Assembly (NCBI GenBank): GCA_963753225.1
Contig: CAVWBQ010000021.1
Coordinates: 372,001-436,000, forward strand
DNA length: 64,000 nt
DNA from: Palsa-504 sp963753225
GTDB taxonomy: Bacteria > Actinomycetota > Actinomycetes > Streptosporangiales > Streptosporangiaceae
Direction of reading: 5' to 3'
Positions 41,970 through 50,883 of the stretch are shown piece after piece. The position numbers were made by a program, and so were the translations under genes. The notes under the pieces were generated by a model that did no database searches, had not been told where the DNA came from, and saw only the letters and a list, made by a program, of their open reading frames with translations. Each line of letters begins with the position of its first letter. The stretch's first letter is position 1.

Positions 41970-43766
41970 CAGGGCTGCGGCCAAAGTATTGCCGCTGTTC
42001 ACGGGGCTGTGATGAGCCGGGTGATGGCGGTGAGCAGGTCTTTGTCGTATTCGGCTTCCCGGATGGTGGCGGCGGTGCCATCGAAGCCGTGCTGGTGGCA
42101 TAGCCCGCCGAGGAGGTTGCGGAGGGTGGCGAGGTTGCGAGGCCGGTTCTGTGCGCGGACCTTGCAGTCGTCCTCACGCAGGGTAGTGTCACGCTCCCAG
42201 TGGACCTCGTTCTCGATGCCCCAGTGCGACCGGATATAGACGGCGATGTGCTCCGGCCCGGCCTCGCGGGCGGTGAGGCTGGTGACCAGGTACACGGTCT
42301 CGCGGGTGGTCTTCGTGACGAGCTTCCAGGTGCTGCCGTTGCCTTTCCAGTACCGGACGGTGCGCACCCGGTGGACCTTGGCGACCTGCCTGACGTGCGG
42401 GATCAGGGCCTTTATCTCCTCGGGGGCGTCCATGACGAGGTGGCTGCGGGTCTCCTCGCGGCCGTGGCCCTTGTCCCTGGTGACGTGCCGGGCGGCGCCG
42501 GCCCAGCACAGGGCCTCGAGGGCGGCGTAGAGGTTCTTGCGGTTCCCTTTCACCGTGAGCACGAAGTGCGCGTTCAGCTCCTCCCTGGCCAGTTTCGCGA
42601 AGTCATCTTGCGTGTGCAGTGCGCCGGCAGTCAGGATCTGCCCGGCGAGGGGGAAGTACCCGTTCAGTTCCCGCAGCATAGGGGACATTTCCGGAATTTC
42701 ATTTGTCTTCGCGGGGATCTCGCGGTCGGCGATCACGACGGCGCCGGCCGGGGCGTTCACGGGGCCGACGGCCGCGGCGGACAGCAGGAACAGCGGCGTG
42801 CCGTCGCCGCGGAGCGCGCCGCGGATCATCTTGCCGTCGCAGGCCACCTGGGGCTGCAGGGCCGGCCCGGCCGCGGGATACGCCGGAGGCTCGGCGGGGA
42901 TCCCGGCCGCGAGATAGCGGTTCACCGCGCCCGCCAGGGCCTTCGCCCCGGTCAGGCCCAGGCAGCGGGTCACGGTCTTCGGCGACGGCGCCGCCAGTCG
43001 CCCGTCCCTCCCGCGGTGACGGCACCCGGCCAGTTCCAGGGTCTCCTGGTCCGCGTGCGCGATCCACGCGGTGATCGTGACCAGCTTCGTCTTGCCGTGC
43101 AGCATCGCCAGCACGACCAGGGTCAGCACCGCCGGGAGGGGATAGCGCAGGCCGTGCGGGCCGCGCGGCTCGGGCAGGCCCTCGAAGCAGTCCCGGATGC
43201 TCCCGCCCGCCGCGTCCCGCAGCATGCGGGCCTTCCGCAGCAGCACCTTGCGCGATTCCTCGGCCTCCGCGCGCACCCGCGCGGCTTCCTCCCGCCGGCA
43301 GCGTTCGCGTTCTTCCTGCTCAGCGGCCTTCCTTTTCCGGTCATCCTCCCGGGCCAGCCGCGCCGCGGCCTTCCGGGCCCTCCTCCGGGCCATCGCCTCG
43401 CCGCCTGCCGCCGCGGCCTCGCGGGCGATGTCCTCGGCGGCCGTGATCACGGCTTCGGCATCGCCGGCGGTCAGGGGCATGCAAGACTGGCGGTGCAACG
43501 GGGCCTCCCGGCAGGTGAAGAGTTGTGAGATTCCCTTCGTCCTATCCGGGACCCCGTTGTCCCGCCCGGGAAGTGACCAGATCGCCGCCAAACCAGTCAC
43601 GGTCGGTAATCACAGGCCGCGGAAGCTGCCCGGCCCCGCTGTCACTGCAGGTAACCGAACACCGGATCCGGCACCCGCTCCAGCCGCCGAAGCCGGCCAG
43701 CAGACCGGCCTCGTCCGCCTCCCGCACCCCGGCCTGAACAGCAGAGATACTTTGTCCTTAGCCCTG
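41970..43766 (-). mobile_element. Complete ISAs1-family insertion sequence
   Basis: 1797 bp. The ends are imperfect inverted repeats beginning CAGGGCT (left 41970-42000, right 43736-43766), sharing CAAAGTAT and GCTGTTC at the same offsets. Both ends are flanked by the 10-bp duplication GCACCCGCGC (41960-41969 and 43767-43776). ISAs1 elements usually make 8-10 bp duplications. One uninterrupted transposase gene fills the element. It is longer than the family norm because of an N-terminal extension in the transposase. The exact duplication suggests recent insertion into the gap between the TPR gene and the next membrane protein. Confidence 0.93.
41999..43480 (-). CDS. ISAs1 family transposase
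   Basis: 493 residues from ATG 43480; upstream in-frame starts up to 43600 are possible. From residue 105 it matches ISAs1 transposases: FEGLPEPRGPHGLRYPLPAV, VACDGKMIRGALRG (first catalytic Asp), VIADREIPAKTNEIPEM, ILTAGALHTQDDFAKLA and HWGIENEVHWERDTTLREDD (catalytic Glu region). The first 100 residues are a highly charged Arg/Glu/Ala helix (ARRRARKAAARLAREDDRK), probably coiled coil, not typical of the family as I know it. The gene is intact, so the element should be mobile. Confidence 0.92.
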   Translation of the reverse strand: MPLTAGDAEAVITAAEDIAREAAAAGGEAMARRRARKAAARLAREDDRKRKAAEQEERERCRREEAARVRAEAEESRKVLLRKARMLRDAAGGSIRDCFEGLPEPRGPHGLRYPLPAVLTLVVLAMLHGKTKLVTITAWIAHADQETLELAGCRHRGRDGRLAAPSPKTVTRCLGLTGAKALAGAVNRYLAAGIPAEPPAYPAAGPALQPQVACDGKMIRGALRGDGTPLFLLSAAAVGPVNAPAGAVVIADREIPAKTNEIPEMSPMLRELNGYFPLAGQILTAGALHTQDDFAKLAREELNAHFVLTVKGNRKNLYAALEALCWAGAARHVTRDKGHGREETRSHLVMDAPEEIKALIPHVRQVAKVHRVRTVRYWKGNGSTWKLVTKTTRETVYLVTSLTAREAGPEHIAVYIRSHWGIENEVHWERDTTLREDDCKVRAQNRPRNLATLRNLLGGLCHQHGFDGTAATIREAEYDKDLLTAITRLITAP

Positions 43767-43776
43767 GCACCCGCGC
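43767..43776. repeat. Target-site duplication, right copy
   Basis: GCACCCGCGC, identical to 41960-41969. Confidence 0.9.
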
Positions 43777-43779
43777 AGG

Positions 43780-44364
43780 TTACTCATGTGGTTCCTCCCG
43801 GGACTGCGAGTCGCTTCGTGGCTGCTGCTCCGTCGGGCTGCTCCCAACGCCTGCTGATGTTACGTACCGAGAAGGAAAGGGGCGAGCGGCGTTGCTGGTG
43901 AATAGCCACCCAAGGGCGATGCCCGCCAATCCACTTATTGGAGCAGAGTACTGTGTAATGTTACTCTCTTTCCCGGACGCAACGGCGAGAATGACAACAG
44001 CCGCGAGGGCGAATACGATTATCATCGAGACGATCAAACGCCAGGCGTCCATTCGGCCGTAATGCCCGAACTCCCGCGGTTCACGGAGATCCTCCGGCCG
44101 GGAACCGTGCCAACCTCCTGGAAGATTTGCCTGCCCGTTAAGCGATGAAGCAATCTCAATCAACGTACGGGACCGGTCGAGATCATTATCGGCAGCAGCC
44201 GCGACTGCCTGCTCATATAGACCTTTAGCTGCAAGCTCCGGTGCTGTTAGAGCGCGGGTCAATACTGCCGTCTCTTTGCCTCCGAACAGACCGTGCCCGC
44301 CACCCACACGCTTGTCGACATAGGCAAAGGGAACGTTTTGGCTCTCGAAGCTGGAGTTGGCCAT
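43780..44364 (-). CDS. Hypothetical membrane protein
   Basis: 194 residues. The N-terminal 110 are soluble, with LTRALTAPELAAKGLYEQAV, AAAADNDLDRSRTLIEIASS suggesting a helical TPR-like or effector-associated segment. Two hydrophobic helices follow (LIVSMIIVFALAAVVILAVA and APISGLAGIALGWLFT), then a short polar tail. This layout, helical domain plus two membrane passes, is seen in partners of STAND or KAP NTPases, but I do not recognise the family. GC is clearly lower than in flanking genes. The IS inserted 14 bases after its stop, which leaves it intact. Confidence 0.65.
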   Translation of the reverse strand: MANSSFESQNVPFAYVDKRVGGGHGLFGGKETAVLTRALTAPELAAKGLYEQAVAAAADNDLDRSRTLIEIASSLNGQANLPGGWHGSRPEDLREPREFGHYGRMDAWRLIVSMIIVFALAAVVILAVASGKESNITQYSAPISGLAGIALGWLFTSNAARPFPSRYVTSAGVGSSPTEQQPRSDSQSREEPHE

Positions 44365-44747
44365 CTACCTAACCAATCAGAAAGGAATGGGTTCGGGTCT
44401 GCCGATCGGAACTGCGGGTAGCGTCGATCCAGAGGCTGAGCGTCGCCGCCTTTGGGGTCCTGCCCACCCTCGCTACTGCATCGATCGTCACGGCAAGGCG
44501 TACTTGCATCACTCACCTTCCTTACTCCTAAATGATCTCGATCGAGCGCTCCGAGTCAAGGGCAAGCCGCTTCGCGAACCCGGACACGGGCCTGACCGCG
44601 CACGCGGCATCCGCCGAGGCGATCGCGCACATCACCTAGCTGAAGAGCCAGCCACGCCCGTGGATGCCCTCACCCGTCCGCATGCTGGGCCTTGGCGTGC
44701 GCACCGGCTGCCCCGCAGGCAATGGCCGCGCCGAAGGAGCATGACCG
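44365..44747. other. Gap with one doubtful 35-residue frame
   Basis: A frame at 44532-44639 (+) reads MISIERSESRASRFANPDTG then LTAHAASAEAIAHIT and has sensible composition, but no ribosome site. Bases 44365-44530 are AT-richer like the preceding gene. AAGGAG near 44734 belongs to the next gene. Confidence 0.4.
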
Positions 44748-45563
44748 ATGAATGCTCTTAATCGCAGTGATCGCACGATGCCGGTAATCGCGGGAAATTA
44801 CCTTCGCCGCCTGGGAGGCGATAATCTGGCAGGCCCGGCGCTGATGCCGTGCATTCTCGTCGCGCCACCGGATCCAGCCCTATCGCTCATGGCAGGCTTG
44901 CCTGAGGCGGGAAAGCTCACCGGCGATCGGCCCCGATGGGGTGCGTCCGGCCGGGACCATTCGGGCATCTGGCTGCGAAATGCCGCCGCCGGTTTGTGCC
45001 TGCTGGCCGCGTCTGCGGCGGTGGTGAGTTTCACTGCGCAGTACCGGCTGGTTTATGCGACCCGGCGGTTGGCTGTGGTGGCAGGGCTGGAGGCCGCGAT
45101 CCCCGATGCCGCCGCCCTGGTGTTCGCCTGCATGGGGATCGCGCTGGCCCTGCACGGCAGGCGTGCGATTCGGGCCCGGATCCTGAATCTGGCCTCGGTC
45201 GGCACCAGCGTCTTCATGAACACGATCGCGGCCGCGCGGGGCTGGCGGAACCTGGCCGTGTGGGCGATGCCGCCGGTCGCCTACGCCCTGGCCAGCGACA
45301 CACTCATCAGCGTCGTTCGGGCGGCGGCGATCGCCCGCCACCAGCACCTGGGCGTTGCCATGGCCCCGGAGGAGCGGACGCCGCTGGCCGTGGCCGGCGG
45401 ACTGGTCTTGTGGCTGGTGCGCCTGGCCCTGGCACCGGTCACCACACTGGCCGGGTTCCGCGCCTGGGTGGTGGGGGAGTGCCAGGTCGCCCCCGGCCGC
45501 CGCCGGGCCCCCGGTCCCGGCCGGCCTCCTCGCCGCACCCGGCCGGGGTCGCGGAGAAGGTGA
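44748..45563 (+). CDS. DUF2637-type membrane protein of actinobacterial transfer regions
   Basis: 271 residues from ATG 44748 (AAGGAG upstream). Hydrophobic helices at about 78-96, 108-135, 155-180 and 210-235 with AIPDAAALVFACMGIALALH fit the DUF2637 family, which is found in integrative and conjugative elements (AICEs) of actinomycetes, often beside spread or coupling genes. Its C-terminus is basic and low-complexity. Its TGA overlaps the GTG of the next gene (GTGA), so the two are translationally coupled. Function in the family is unproven; a role in intermycelial transfer is commonly assumed. Confidence 0.7.
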   Translation: MNALNRSDRTMPVIAGNYLRRLGGDNLAGPALMPCILVAPPDPALSLMAGLPEAGKLTGDRPRWGASGRDHSGIWLRNAAAGLCLLAASAAVVSFTAQYRLVYATRRLAVVAGLEAAIPDAAALVFACMGIALALHGRRAIRARILNLASVGTSVFMNTIAAARGWRNLAVWAMPPVAYALASDTLISVVRAAAIARHQHLGVAMAPEERTPLAVAGGLVLWLVRLALAPVTTLAGFRAWVVGECQVAPGRRRAPGPGRPPRRTRPGSRRR

Positions 45564-45982
45564 CCAAGACGGCCCGGTTCCTGACCTTGGTGACCGAACG
45601 GCACGGGTCTCTCGCCTCGATCCCGCTCGACCGCGTCGCCGGGATCGCCGCGGGGTTCGCCGCGTGGGCGTTCCTGCCCGCCCGGTACCTGCCCGGCAAC
45701 CGCGCCCGCCACCTCCGCATCCGCCTGCACCTGCGACTGCACCCCGGCAAGGGCTTCGCCCACATCTTCAGCCTGTGGCTGCGCTGGAGCCGCTTCGCGG
45801 CCCTGCGCCGCTCCGGCCAGATCCGCCCGGCCCTGCCATGGCGCTACAGCCTGCTGGACCCAGACGTGCATTCGGTGTTCCTGGGCCGCGCCCAGTACCG
45901 GCACGGCCTGCGCGTCCCGCTTATTGGTAAGCAGCGATATCAGGACTTGCTGTATGTGCGGCGGGATACCTGTGCGGCGTAA
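45560..45982 (+). pseudogene. TraG/VirD4-like coupling protein, truncated after its N-terminal region
   Basis: 140 residues from GTG 45560, which overlaps the preceding stop. RVAGIAAGFAAWAFLPARYL, HPGKGFAHIFSLWLRWSRFA and VHSVFLGRAQYRHGLRVPL match the start of actinobacterial VirD4/TraG NTPases, just up to where the Walker A loop should follow. Instead the frame runs into IGKQRYQDLLYVRRDTCAA and stops. The motor domain is gone, so no DNA pumping can be expected. The pair with DUF2637 shows that the island once had transfer genes. Confidence 0.7.
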
Positions 45983-46202
45983 GCGGCTTGTGAGGCGGCT
46001 GTTCGCTCGGCCCAGTGCGACGCGACTTGGACAGGGCGCCGGTCTAGCCACCGGTCCGGCTCTTCAGCTGCTGGCCGGCCGGTCCGCTGCTGGAACACGG
46101 GACCGCCGTTCGGTCGTCTTGGTTAGCGAAGGGATGTGATCGTTCGGCGAGGGTCTGCGTCGTCGGCGGTCACAGCAGCGGCGCAGTGAGGGAAGAGACA
46201 AG

Positions 46203-47240
46203 GTGACGCGGGATAGTTCGAAGACTCTGCCGGGCCACGCCCACGGCGGGCTATCGGTTCGGCCTAACCTGCCAGGCCAGGCTCGGTTGGGTGGCCGATC
46301 ACAGGTCCGGATAGGAGTGGCCAGCCTGGCCGCCGGGGTTGTGTTGCTAGGGCTGGTGGGCTGTGGCGGCTCCGGCCCCGTCGCCGGTGGCACCGCCAGG
46401 CCGTCGGCCGCGTCAGCGGTTGCGGGGCGGTCCTCGGCGGGCGATGCAACGGCGTCGGCAGCGACCGGTGGTAACCGGGTGGCGGTGCCGGAGCCGGCTC
46501 ACACAGTGGTGGTCGTCATGGAGAACCACTCGTATGCCGACATCATTGGCAACCGGGCCGCGCCGTTCATCAACGAACTGGCCCGCCGCGGCGCGCTGTT
46601 CACCCACTCCTCCGCGATCACCCATCCGAGCGAGCCGAACTACCTGGCGCTGTTCTCCGGCAGCACCCAAGGAGTCACCGATGATGGGTGCCCGAACCGA
46701 TTCACCGCACCGAACCTGGCCGCGGACCTGATCAAGGCGGGCAAGACCTTCGCCGGATTCGCCGAGGATCTGCCCGGCCCGGGATTGCCGGTGTGCTCGG
46801 CAGGCGACTACGCACGCAAGCACGTGCCGTGGGCGGATTTCGGCAATGTGCCTGGCTCGGTCAGCCTGCCCTTCACCAGCTTCCCCGCCCCTGCCTTCGC
46901 GCGGCTGCCGTCGGTGTCCTTCGTGATTCCTAACCTGTGCCACGACATGCACGACTGCAGCGTCGCAGCCGGCGATGCCTGGCTACGGGCCAACATCGGC
47001 CCGTACGCGGACTGGGCGATGCGGCACGACAGCCTGCTGATCCTGACCTGGGACGAGGACGACGGCAGTCAGGCCAATCACATTACGACGATCTTCGCGG
47101 GCCAGATGGTGCGTCCGGGCCGCTACGCCGATCCGGTCACCCACTACACCGTCCTGGCTACCATCGAGGCCGCATACACGCTGCCGCGCGACGCCCAGGC
47201 GGCCACCGCGGCGCCGATCACCAATGCATGGCGGTCATGA
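46203..47240 (+). CDS. Secreted lipoprotein phosphoesterase (acid phosphatase/phospholipase C-like)
   Basis: 345 residues. A lipobox LLGLVGCGG at about residues 48-56 follows a hydrophobic stretch, so the mature protein is a surface lipoprotein; a low-complexity Ala/Ser/Gly linker leads to the catalytic domain. HTVVVVMENHSYADIIGN is the metal-binding start of the phosphoesterase family (phospholipase C/AcpA), with SSAITHPSEPNYLALFSGST (catalytic Ser/Thr region), VIPNLCHDMHDCS and LILTWDEDDGSQANHI (metal ligands). It would hydrolyse phosphomonoesters or phospholipids outside the cell. There is no linked Pho operon. GTG 46203 follows GAGGGAAGAGACAAG. Confidence 0.87.
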   Translation: MTRDSSKTLPGHAHGGLSVRPNLPGQARLGGRSQVRIGVASLAAGVVLLGLVGCGGSGPVAGGTARPSAASAVAGRSSAGDATASAATGGNRVAVPEPAHTVVVVMENHSYADIIGNRAAPFINELARRGALFTHSSAITHPSEPNYLALFSGSTQGVTDDGCPNRFTAPNLAADLIKAGKTFAGFAEDLPGPGLPVCSAGDYARKHVPWADFGNVPGSVSLPFTSFPAPAFARLPSVSFVIPNLCHDMHDCSVAAGDAWLRANIGPYADWAMRHDSLLILTWDEDDGSQANHITTIFAGQMVRPGRYADPVTHYTVLATIEAAYTLPRDAQAATAAPITNAWRS

Positions 47241-47704
47241 GTGCAGACTCCGCCGATCACGCCGACTGCCCGGAACGCCGGAGGCTCGGCGCCGGTGAGA
47301 CGGCGCGGGTGGTCCACAGCCAGAGGTCTGATGGCTGCCCATCGGACCGCTGCCCAGTCCGCGGCAGGCTCGCCCTCTTCGGATCGGCGTCCGCCTGGGC
47401 CGGCACGGCGCGACTGTGACTGCCCGCATGCCGATCAGATGCACCACCGCCCACCCAGGTTGCGCGGGTGCCAGGCAGTACTCCAGTGTGCCTTAACCGA
47501 GGCAGGCATGCGACAGCACCGCAGGGTCACGCCACGCCATCCCTCGAACGATTCGAGGGATGGGGGTCGGCCGAGGCCGCGGGAGGTCCGGTTCGAGCTA
47601 CCGGGCTGCCGCGGCGACGAGGGTGGCATGCCGGTCAAGGGATGCAAGCTAGGTGGCGATGAGGCAGCTTGCGCACAGTCAGGGCTCTTGGCCGCCGATA
47701 AGGG
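47241..47704. other. Gap after the phosphoesterase, with a strong hairpin
   Basis: No recognisable gene. The only obvious structure is the hairpin at 47537-47563. Confidence 0.6.
47537..47563. terminator. Perfect 12-bp stem with 3-base loop
   Basis: CCATCCCTCGAA-CGA-TTCGAGGGATGG, followed by a G-run rather than T residues. It could end transcripts arriving from the phosphoesterase (300 bases away) or from the toxin-antitoxin pair on the other strand. Confidence 0.4.
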
Positions 47705-47818
47705 TCAGCCCAAGGTGATGCACATCGTGTGGCCCGCCAGAGCTGCCCGCAGCTGGTCGGGCAGGCGGTTGGGCAAGCTGAAAGACGGGACGTCAGTATC
47801 GAGGACGACTAGGCTCAC
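47705..47818 (-). pseudogene. PIN-domain (VapC-like) toxin, truncated
   Basis: 37 residues from GTG 47818: SLVVLDTDVPSFSLPNRLPD then LRAALAGHTMCITLG and a stop. LDTDV is the first acidic motif of PIN-domain RNases; the other acidic residues that form the active site are missing. The GTG overlaps the antitoxin stop (GTGA). A related fragment that continues past this break point (GHTMCITFVTVGELMKW) is at 62330-62500. Confidence 0.75.
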
Positions 47819-48012
47819 GTGATGTTTGCGCGGCGGGAGGCGTAGAGGTCGGCGAGGAACTCGTCGAGTTCCTCATTGGACTCCCATACTCCGGGGAAGG
47901 CCAGCTCATCGACTGAGGCGATCGGCTGTATGCCCTGTTGGCGAATCTGCTCTTCGGCCGGCACATGGGGAGCCGCCTGCGATGCTGGCCTGTGATCGGT
48001 GCTGCTGGACAT
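47815..48012 (-). CDS. Antitoxin of a VapBC-like module
   Basis: 65 residues from ATG 48012 with GGGGAGGAG about 9 bases upstream. GIQPIASVDELAFPGVWESN followed by EELDEFLADLYASRRANIT is a pattern of short actinobacterial antitoxins encoded directly before PIN-domain toxins. The conserved C-terminal helix would wrap the toxin. No DNA-binding motif is obvious in the N-terminal half. It is intact, whereas its toxin is truncated, so it may be a leftover or may neutralise a homologous toxin elsewhere. Confidence 0.7.
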   Translation of the reverse strand: MSSSTDHRPASQAAPHVPAEEQIRQQGIQPIASVDELAFPGVWESNEELDEFLADLYASRRANIT

Positions 48013-48414
48013 CGCTTGGCTCCTCCCCTGCGGTGCCAGCTCGTCCGCTGCTTCTGCCGTCCCGGCGGATCCGCGGCAGGTTCGTCAGTCAGGCAATCTT
48101 GCCCGCGCTCTCGATCATAGGCGTAGTAGGTGTGTCACGCTCGGCAGGCTCATCAAGCAGGGCGTGGCCGACCCGCGGCCCGATCACGTCACCGAGTACT
48201 GCTCGATGGCCGTCCACTGTGGTCGGCTTGCGCGCACCCTCTGAAAAACCTGGACACCAGTCATTAGCTAAACTAACCATATTCCGGGGGAGTCAAACGG
48301 GGAGCCAACGGAGGCAGGCATAAGGCGACGTGCGGCGACGTCCTGCGACGAACAACCTAGTCATCTGGCTCTTCAGGCCACGTCAGCCGATGTCCCGCGA
48401 CGGTTCGGTCACGT
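48013..48414. other. Gap between antitoxin and tRNA fragment
   Basis: A 63-codon frame at 48089-48280 (-) is open, but its codon use is poor in third-position GC at the start and there is no ribosome site. Repeats of GCGACGT occur around 48326-48352, just before the tRNA-like piece. Confidence 0.5.
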
Positions 48415-48459
48415 CTTACAAGCGAGAAGCCACTGGTTCGAACCCACTTGCGCCCACCA
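48415..48459 (+). other. tRNA 3'-half fragment (possible attachment-site remnant)
   Basis: CTTACAAGCGAG is identical to the anticodon loop and 3' stem of the tRNA-Val at 17558, then a diverged variable and T-arm (ACTGG-TTCGAAC-CCACT) and TGCGCCC-ACCA. No D-arm or 5' acceptor strand is present upstream. A 3' tRNA half ending in CCA is what integrating elements leave or carry at their attachment sites. The middle part differs from the tRNA at 17.6 kb, so it may come from a different tRNA. Confidence 0.6.
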
Positions 48460-48753
48460 GGCAATACAACGTGGTGACGGGCCTTTGGGGGCACATCGCT
48501 GTGAGATCTGCCGGGAAGTGACGAGAACCGGCGAGATCTCAACCGCAAGTCAGACCGTATACGGTTCGGGTCAGCAGAGGTCACATACCCGTCCGCACCA
48601 GACCCGGCCTACAGGCCGACTCGGGTATCCCTGCGTCCCTGCTCCTATCCACTCCCGGGCGGCGCGAAGTTGAAGTCCGTCGGCGCTCCTCGAGCATGAG
48701 CAGCCGCGGGCGGCCCGTTGTCAGGCCACTCAATCGCGATATAGCTTGGCTGC

Positions 48754-49176
48754 ATGGACGTGCAGGCACACGAGGACGTCGCCGCAGCGGCAGCCGTGCA
48801 TACCGAGCTCGGCCACGCGTACGACGGCGCCGTGGCCGAGGGGCTGATCGAGAGGATCAGCTCGGAGATAGACAAGCAAGTGGATGCAAGGCTGGCACAG
48901 CGGGGCGTCCAGCCCAGCGTGGCCGGGTGGACGAACCTGGCCATGGGCCTGGGCTCAATCGGGCTAGGCATCGGCGCAACGGCCGTGACGCTGCATTACT
49001 GGCCGTCCAGCGGAGTCGCGCCCAAGGCAGTACTCGACGTGGGCTCATTCAAGGCATCCCTGCTGACAAGCACCAGCTCGGTGAGTACCGCCCAGGTGAT
49101 CCTTATCGCCCTGATCTGGGTCGTCATCGCAGTCGTCAACATCGCCTACGCGCGCCGCCATCTAGGTCGGCCCTGA
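48754..49176 (+). CDS. Hypothetical protein with two membrane helices
   Basis: 140 residues. The N-terminal half is helical and acidic (HAYDGAVAEGLIERISSEID, KQVDARLAQRG), followed by two hydrophobic segments (NLAMGLGSIGLGIGATAVTL at about 60-79 and VILIALIWVVIAVVNIAYA at about 114-132). I have seen the motif EGLIERISSEIDKQVDARL in other actinobacterial membrane proteins of unknown function but cannot name a family. It is monocistronic by spacing. Confidence 0.65.
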   Translation: MDVQAHEDVAAAAAVHTELGHAYDGAVAEGLIERISSEIDKQVDARLAQRGVQPSVAGWTNLAMGLGSIGLGIGATAVTLHYWPSSGVAPKAVLDVGSFKASLLTSTSSVSTAQVILIALIWVVIAVVNIAYARRHLGRP

Positions 49177-49440
49177 GCGGTAAATGCCGTTGGGCCCGCC
49201 CGGCGCGCCCGCGCCGCGCCAGCCTGCGGTTGCTGATCGGTCGTGTTACCGGCAGCCGCTCAGGTTGGGTTCGGCGCCTGCCAGGAATTGCCCGCAGACC
49301 AGGCGACAGACCGAAGGGCCCCGCGAATCGAGGCGAGGCCCTTCGGGCAGGTGACCTGGCTCCAGCTATCAGGCGGGCGGATCAGCTTCCGGTGCACTGC
49401 TGGCTGGCGTATACCAGGCGGCAACTCCACTGCTGCCGGG

Positions 49441-50883
49441 TCATCGGCGCGCCTCGGATGTTATCTGGCCCGGGGTTTGGGCGGCGAGAATACGGCCCAG
49501 CGTGCGCAGTGCTACCGGTAGGCCGCTGGTGCTGACCGCGCCGAATCCGATCAGGAGGCCTGGTTGCGCTGGGCTCGTGTGAAAGCAGTCGTGTAGGCCG
49601 GATGTGACCAGGCCATGTCTGGCCGCGGCTTGCAGCACCTCCTCTTCGCTAAGCCCTTCCTGTAGCACCGCAGCGACGTGCAGTCCGGCGTTGGGAGAGC
49701 GGGCGGTGAGGTGGCAGGCCAGGGGCCCGAAGAGCGCGTCGGTAAGGATATGGTGACGCTCGGCGTAGACGCGCCTGCTGCGCCGGATGTGCTTGTCGAG
49801 CAGGCCATCGTTGATGAAGCCGGCCATGGCGGTCTGCATCGCGATCGGCGGATGCCAGTCGATGAGCTGCCTCAGCGCGGCGATCGGCTCGGCCAGCGGC
49901 TGGGGCACCACGGCGAAGCCGAGGCGGACCGACGGGGAGAACGTCTTTGAGAATGAGCCCACGTACACCACCCGGCCATTCGCGTCGAGGGCCTGGAGGG
50001 GTTCCAGCGGACGGTCGACATAGCGAAATTCGGTGTCGTAGTCATCTTCAATGATTGCCGCGTCGTGGTGCTCCGCCCAGCGCAGTAGTGCCCTGCGCCG
50101 TGGCATCGACATCGTCATGCCCAGGGGATACTGATGTGAGGGCGTGACGTAGACGATGCGCGCTGAGGGCGGCAGCAGGTCTACGACCAGGCCCTGGTCA
50201 TCGACTGGTGCGCCAACGACGCTCATGCCGAGGGCCCCGAACAGGCGGATCGCCGGCACATACCCGGGGTCCTCGACTGCGACGCAGTCGCCAGGCTCGA
50301 GCAGGACCCGGGTCACCAGGTCGATGGCATGCTGGGTGCCACAGGTGACCACGACCGTGTCTTCGGTGGCCGCGACCGATCGTGACCGGGCCACCCAGCC
50401 GACGATGGCCCGCCGCAGTCTGATCTTCCCTGCCGGGTCGCCGTACAGCGATTGTTCGGCAGCGGCAGCGGCGCTGACCTGGCGGCGCCACTGCGCAGCC
50501 GGGAACAGCGCGGGGTCCGGGAGACCTGGGCGGAGATCGAATCGGCAGCCATACGGTGGCGGTCGGAAGTACGGAGACCAGCCCGCGAATCTGGGGCTAG
50601 GCCGAAGGACGCCCGCGGGGCTCGTCCCCTTGGGCGCCGCCGGGGATGCGGATGCCACCACGCTGCCGCCGCCAGCGCGCCCCTCGGCGTAGCCCTCGGC
50701 CACCAGGCGGCCGTACACGGTGGTCACTGTGTGCCTGGACACGCCGAGCTCGCCTGCAAGCTGGCGACTGGGAACGAGCTGATCTCCGGGATACAGACGG
50801 CCCGCGGTAATGGCGTCGCGGAGCTGCTCGTACAACTGCGTAGTCAACGGCTTCCCGGTTCCGGGGTCGAGGAACAGGTCCAT
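49441..50883 (-). CDS. MocR/PdxR-type GntR regulator with aminotransferase domain
   Basis: 480 residues. Residues 1-75 are a GntR winged helix (TTQLYEQLRDAITAGRLYPG, LGVSRHTVTTVYGRLVAEGY). Residues 120-475 are a fold-type I aminotransferase-like domain with YVGSFSKTFSPSVRLGF, the lysine that binds PLP, plus IIEDDYDTEFRY and SHQYPLGMTMS. MocR proteins bind PLP as a sensor and usually control adjacent divergent genes, often for vitamin B6 or GABA/taurine metabolism. Here the divergent gene is an SMP-30-type lactonase 428 bases away. The target is not established. Confidence 0.93.
   Translation of the reverse strand: MDLFLDPGTGKPLTTQLYEQLRDAITAGRLYPGDQLVPSRQLAGELGVSRHTVTTVYGRLVAEGYAEGRAGGGSVVASASPAAPKGTSPAGVLRPSPRFAGWSPYFRPPPYGCRFDLRPGLPDPALFPAAQWRRQVSAAAAAEQSLYGDPAGKIRLRRAIVGWVARSRSVAATEDTVVVTCGTQHAIDLVTRVLLEPGDCVAVEDPGYVPAIRLFGALGMSVVGAPVDDQGLVVDLLPPSARIVYVTPSHQYPLGMTMSMPRRRALLRWAEHHDAAIIEDDYDTEFRYVDRPLEPLQALDANGRVVYVGSFSKTFSPSVRLGFAVVPQPLAEPIAALRQLIDWHPPIAMQTAMAGFINDGLLDKHIRRSRRVYAERHHILTDALFGPLACHLTARSPNAGLHVAAVLQEGLSEEEVLQAAARHGLVTSGLHDCFHTSPAQPGLLIGFGAVSTSGLPVALRTLGRILAAQTPGQITSEARR

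Noticed and set aside
44357..44761. 134-codon plus-strand frame
   Set aside because: It overlaps the start of the membrane-protein gene on the other strand and changes character midway; no family features.
48089..48280. 63-codon frame on the minus strand beside the antitoxin
   Set aside because: Codon use lacks the high third-position GC of real genes here and there is no ribosome site.
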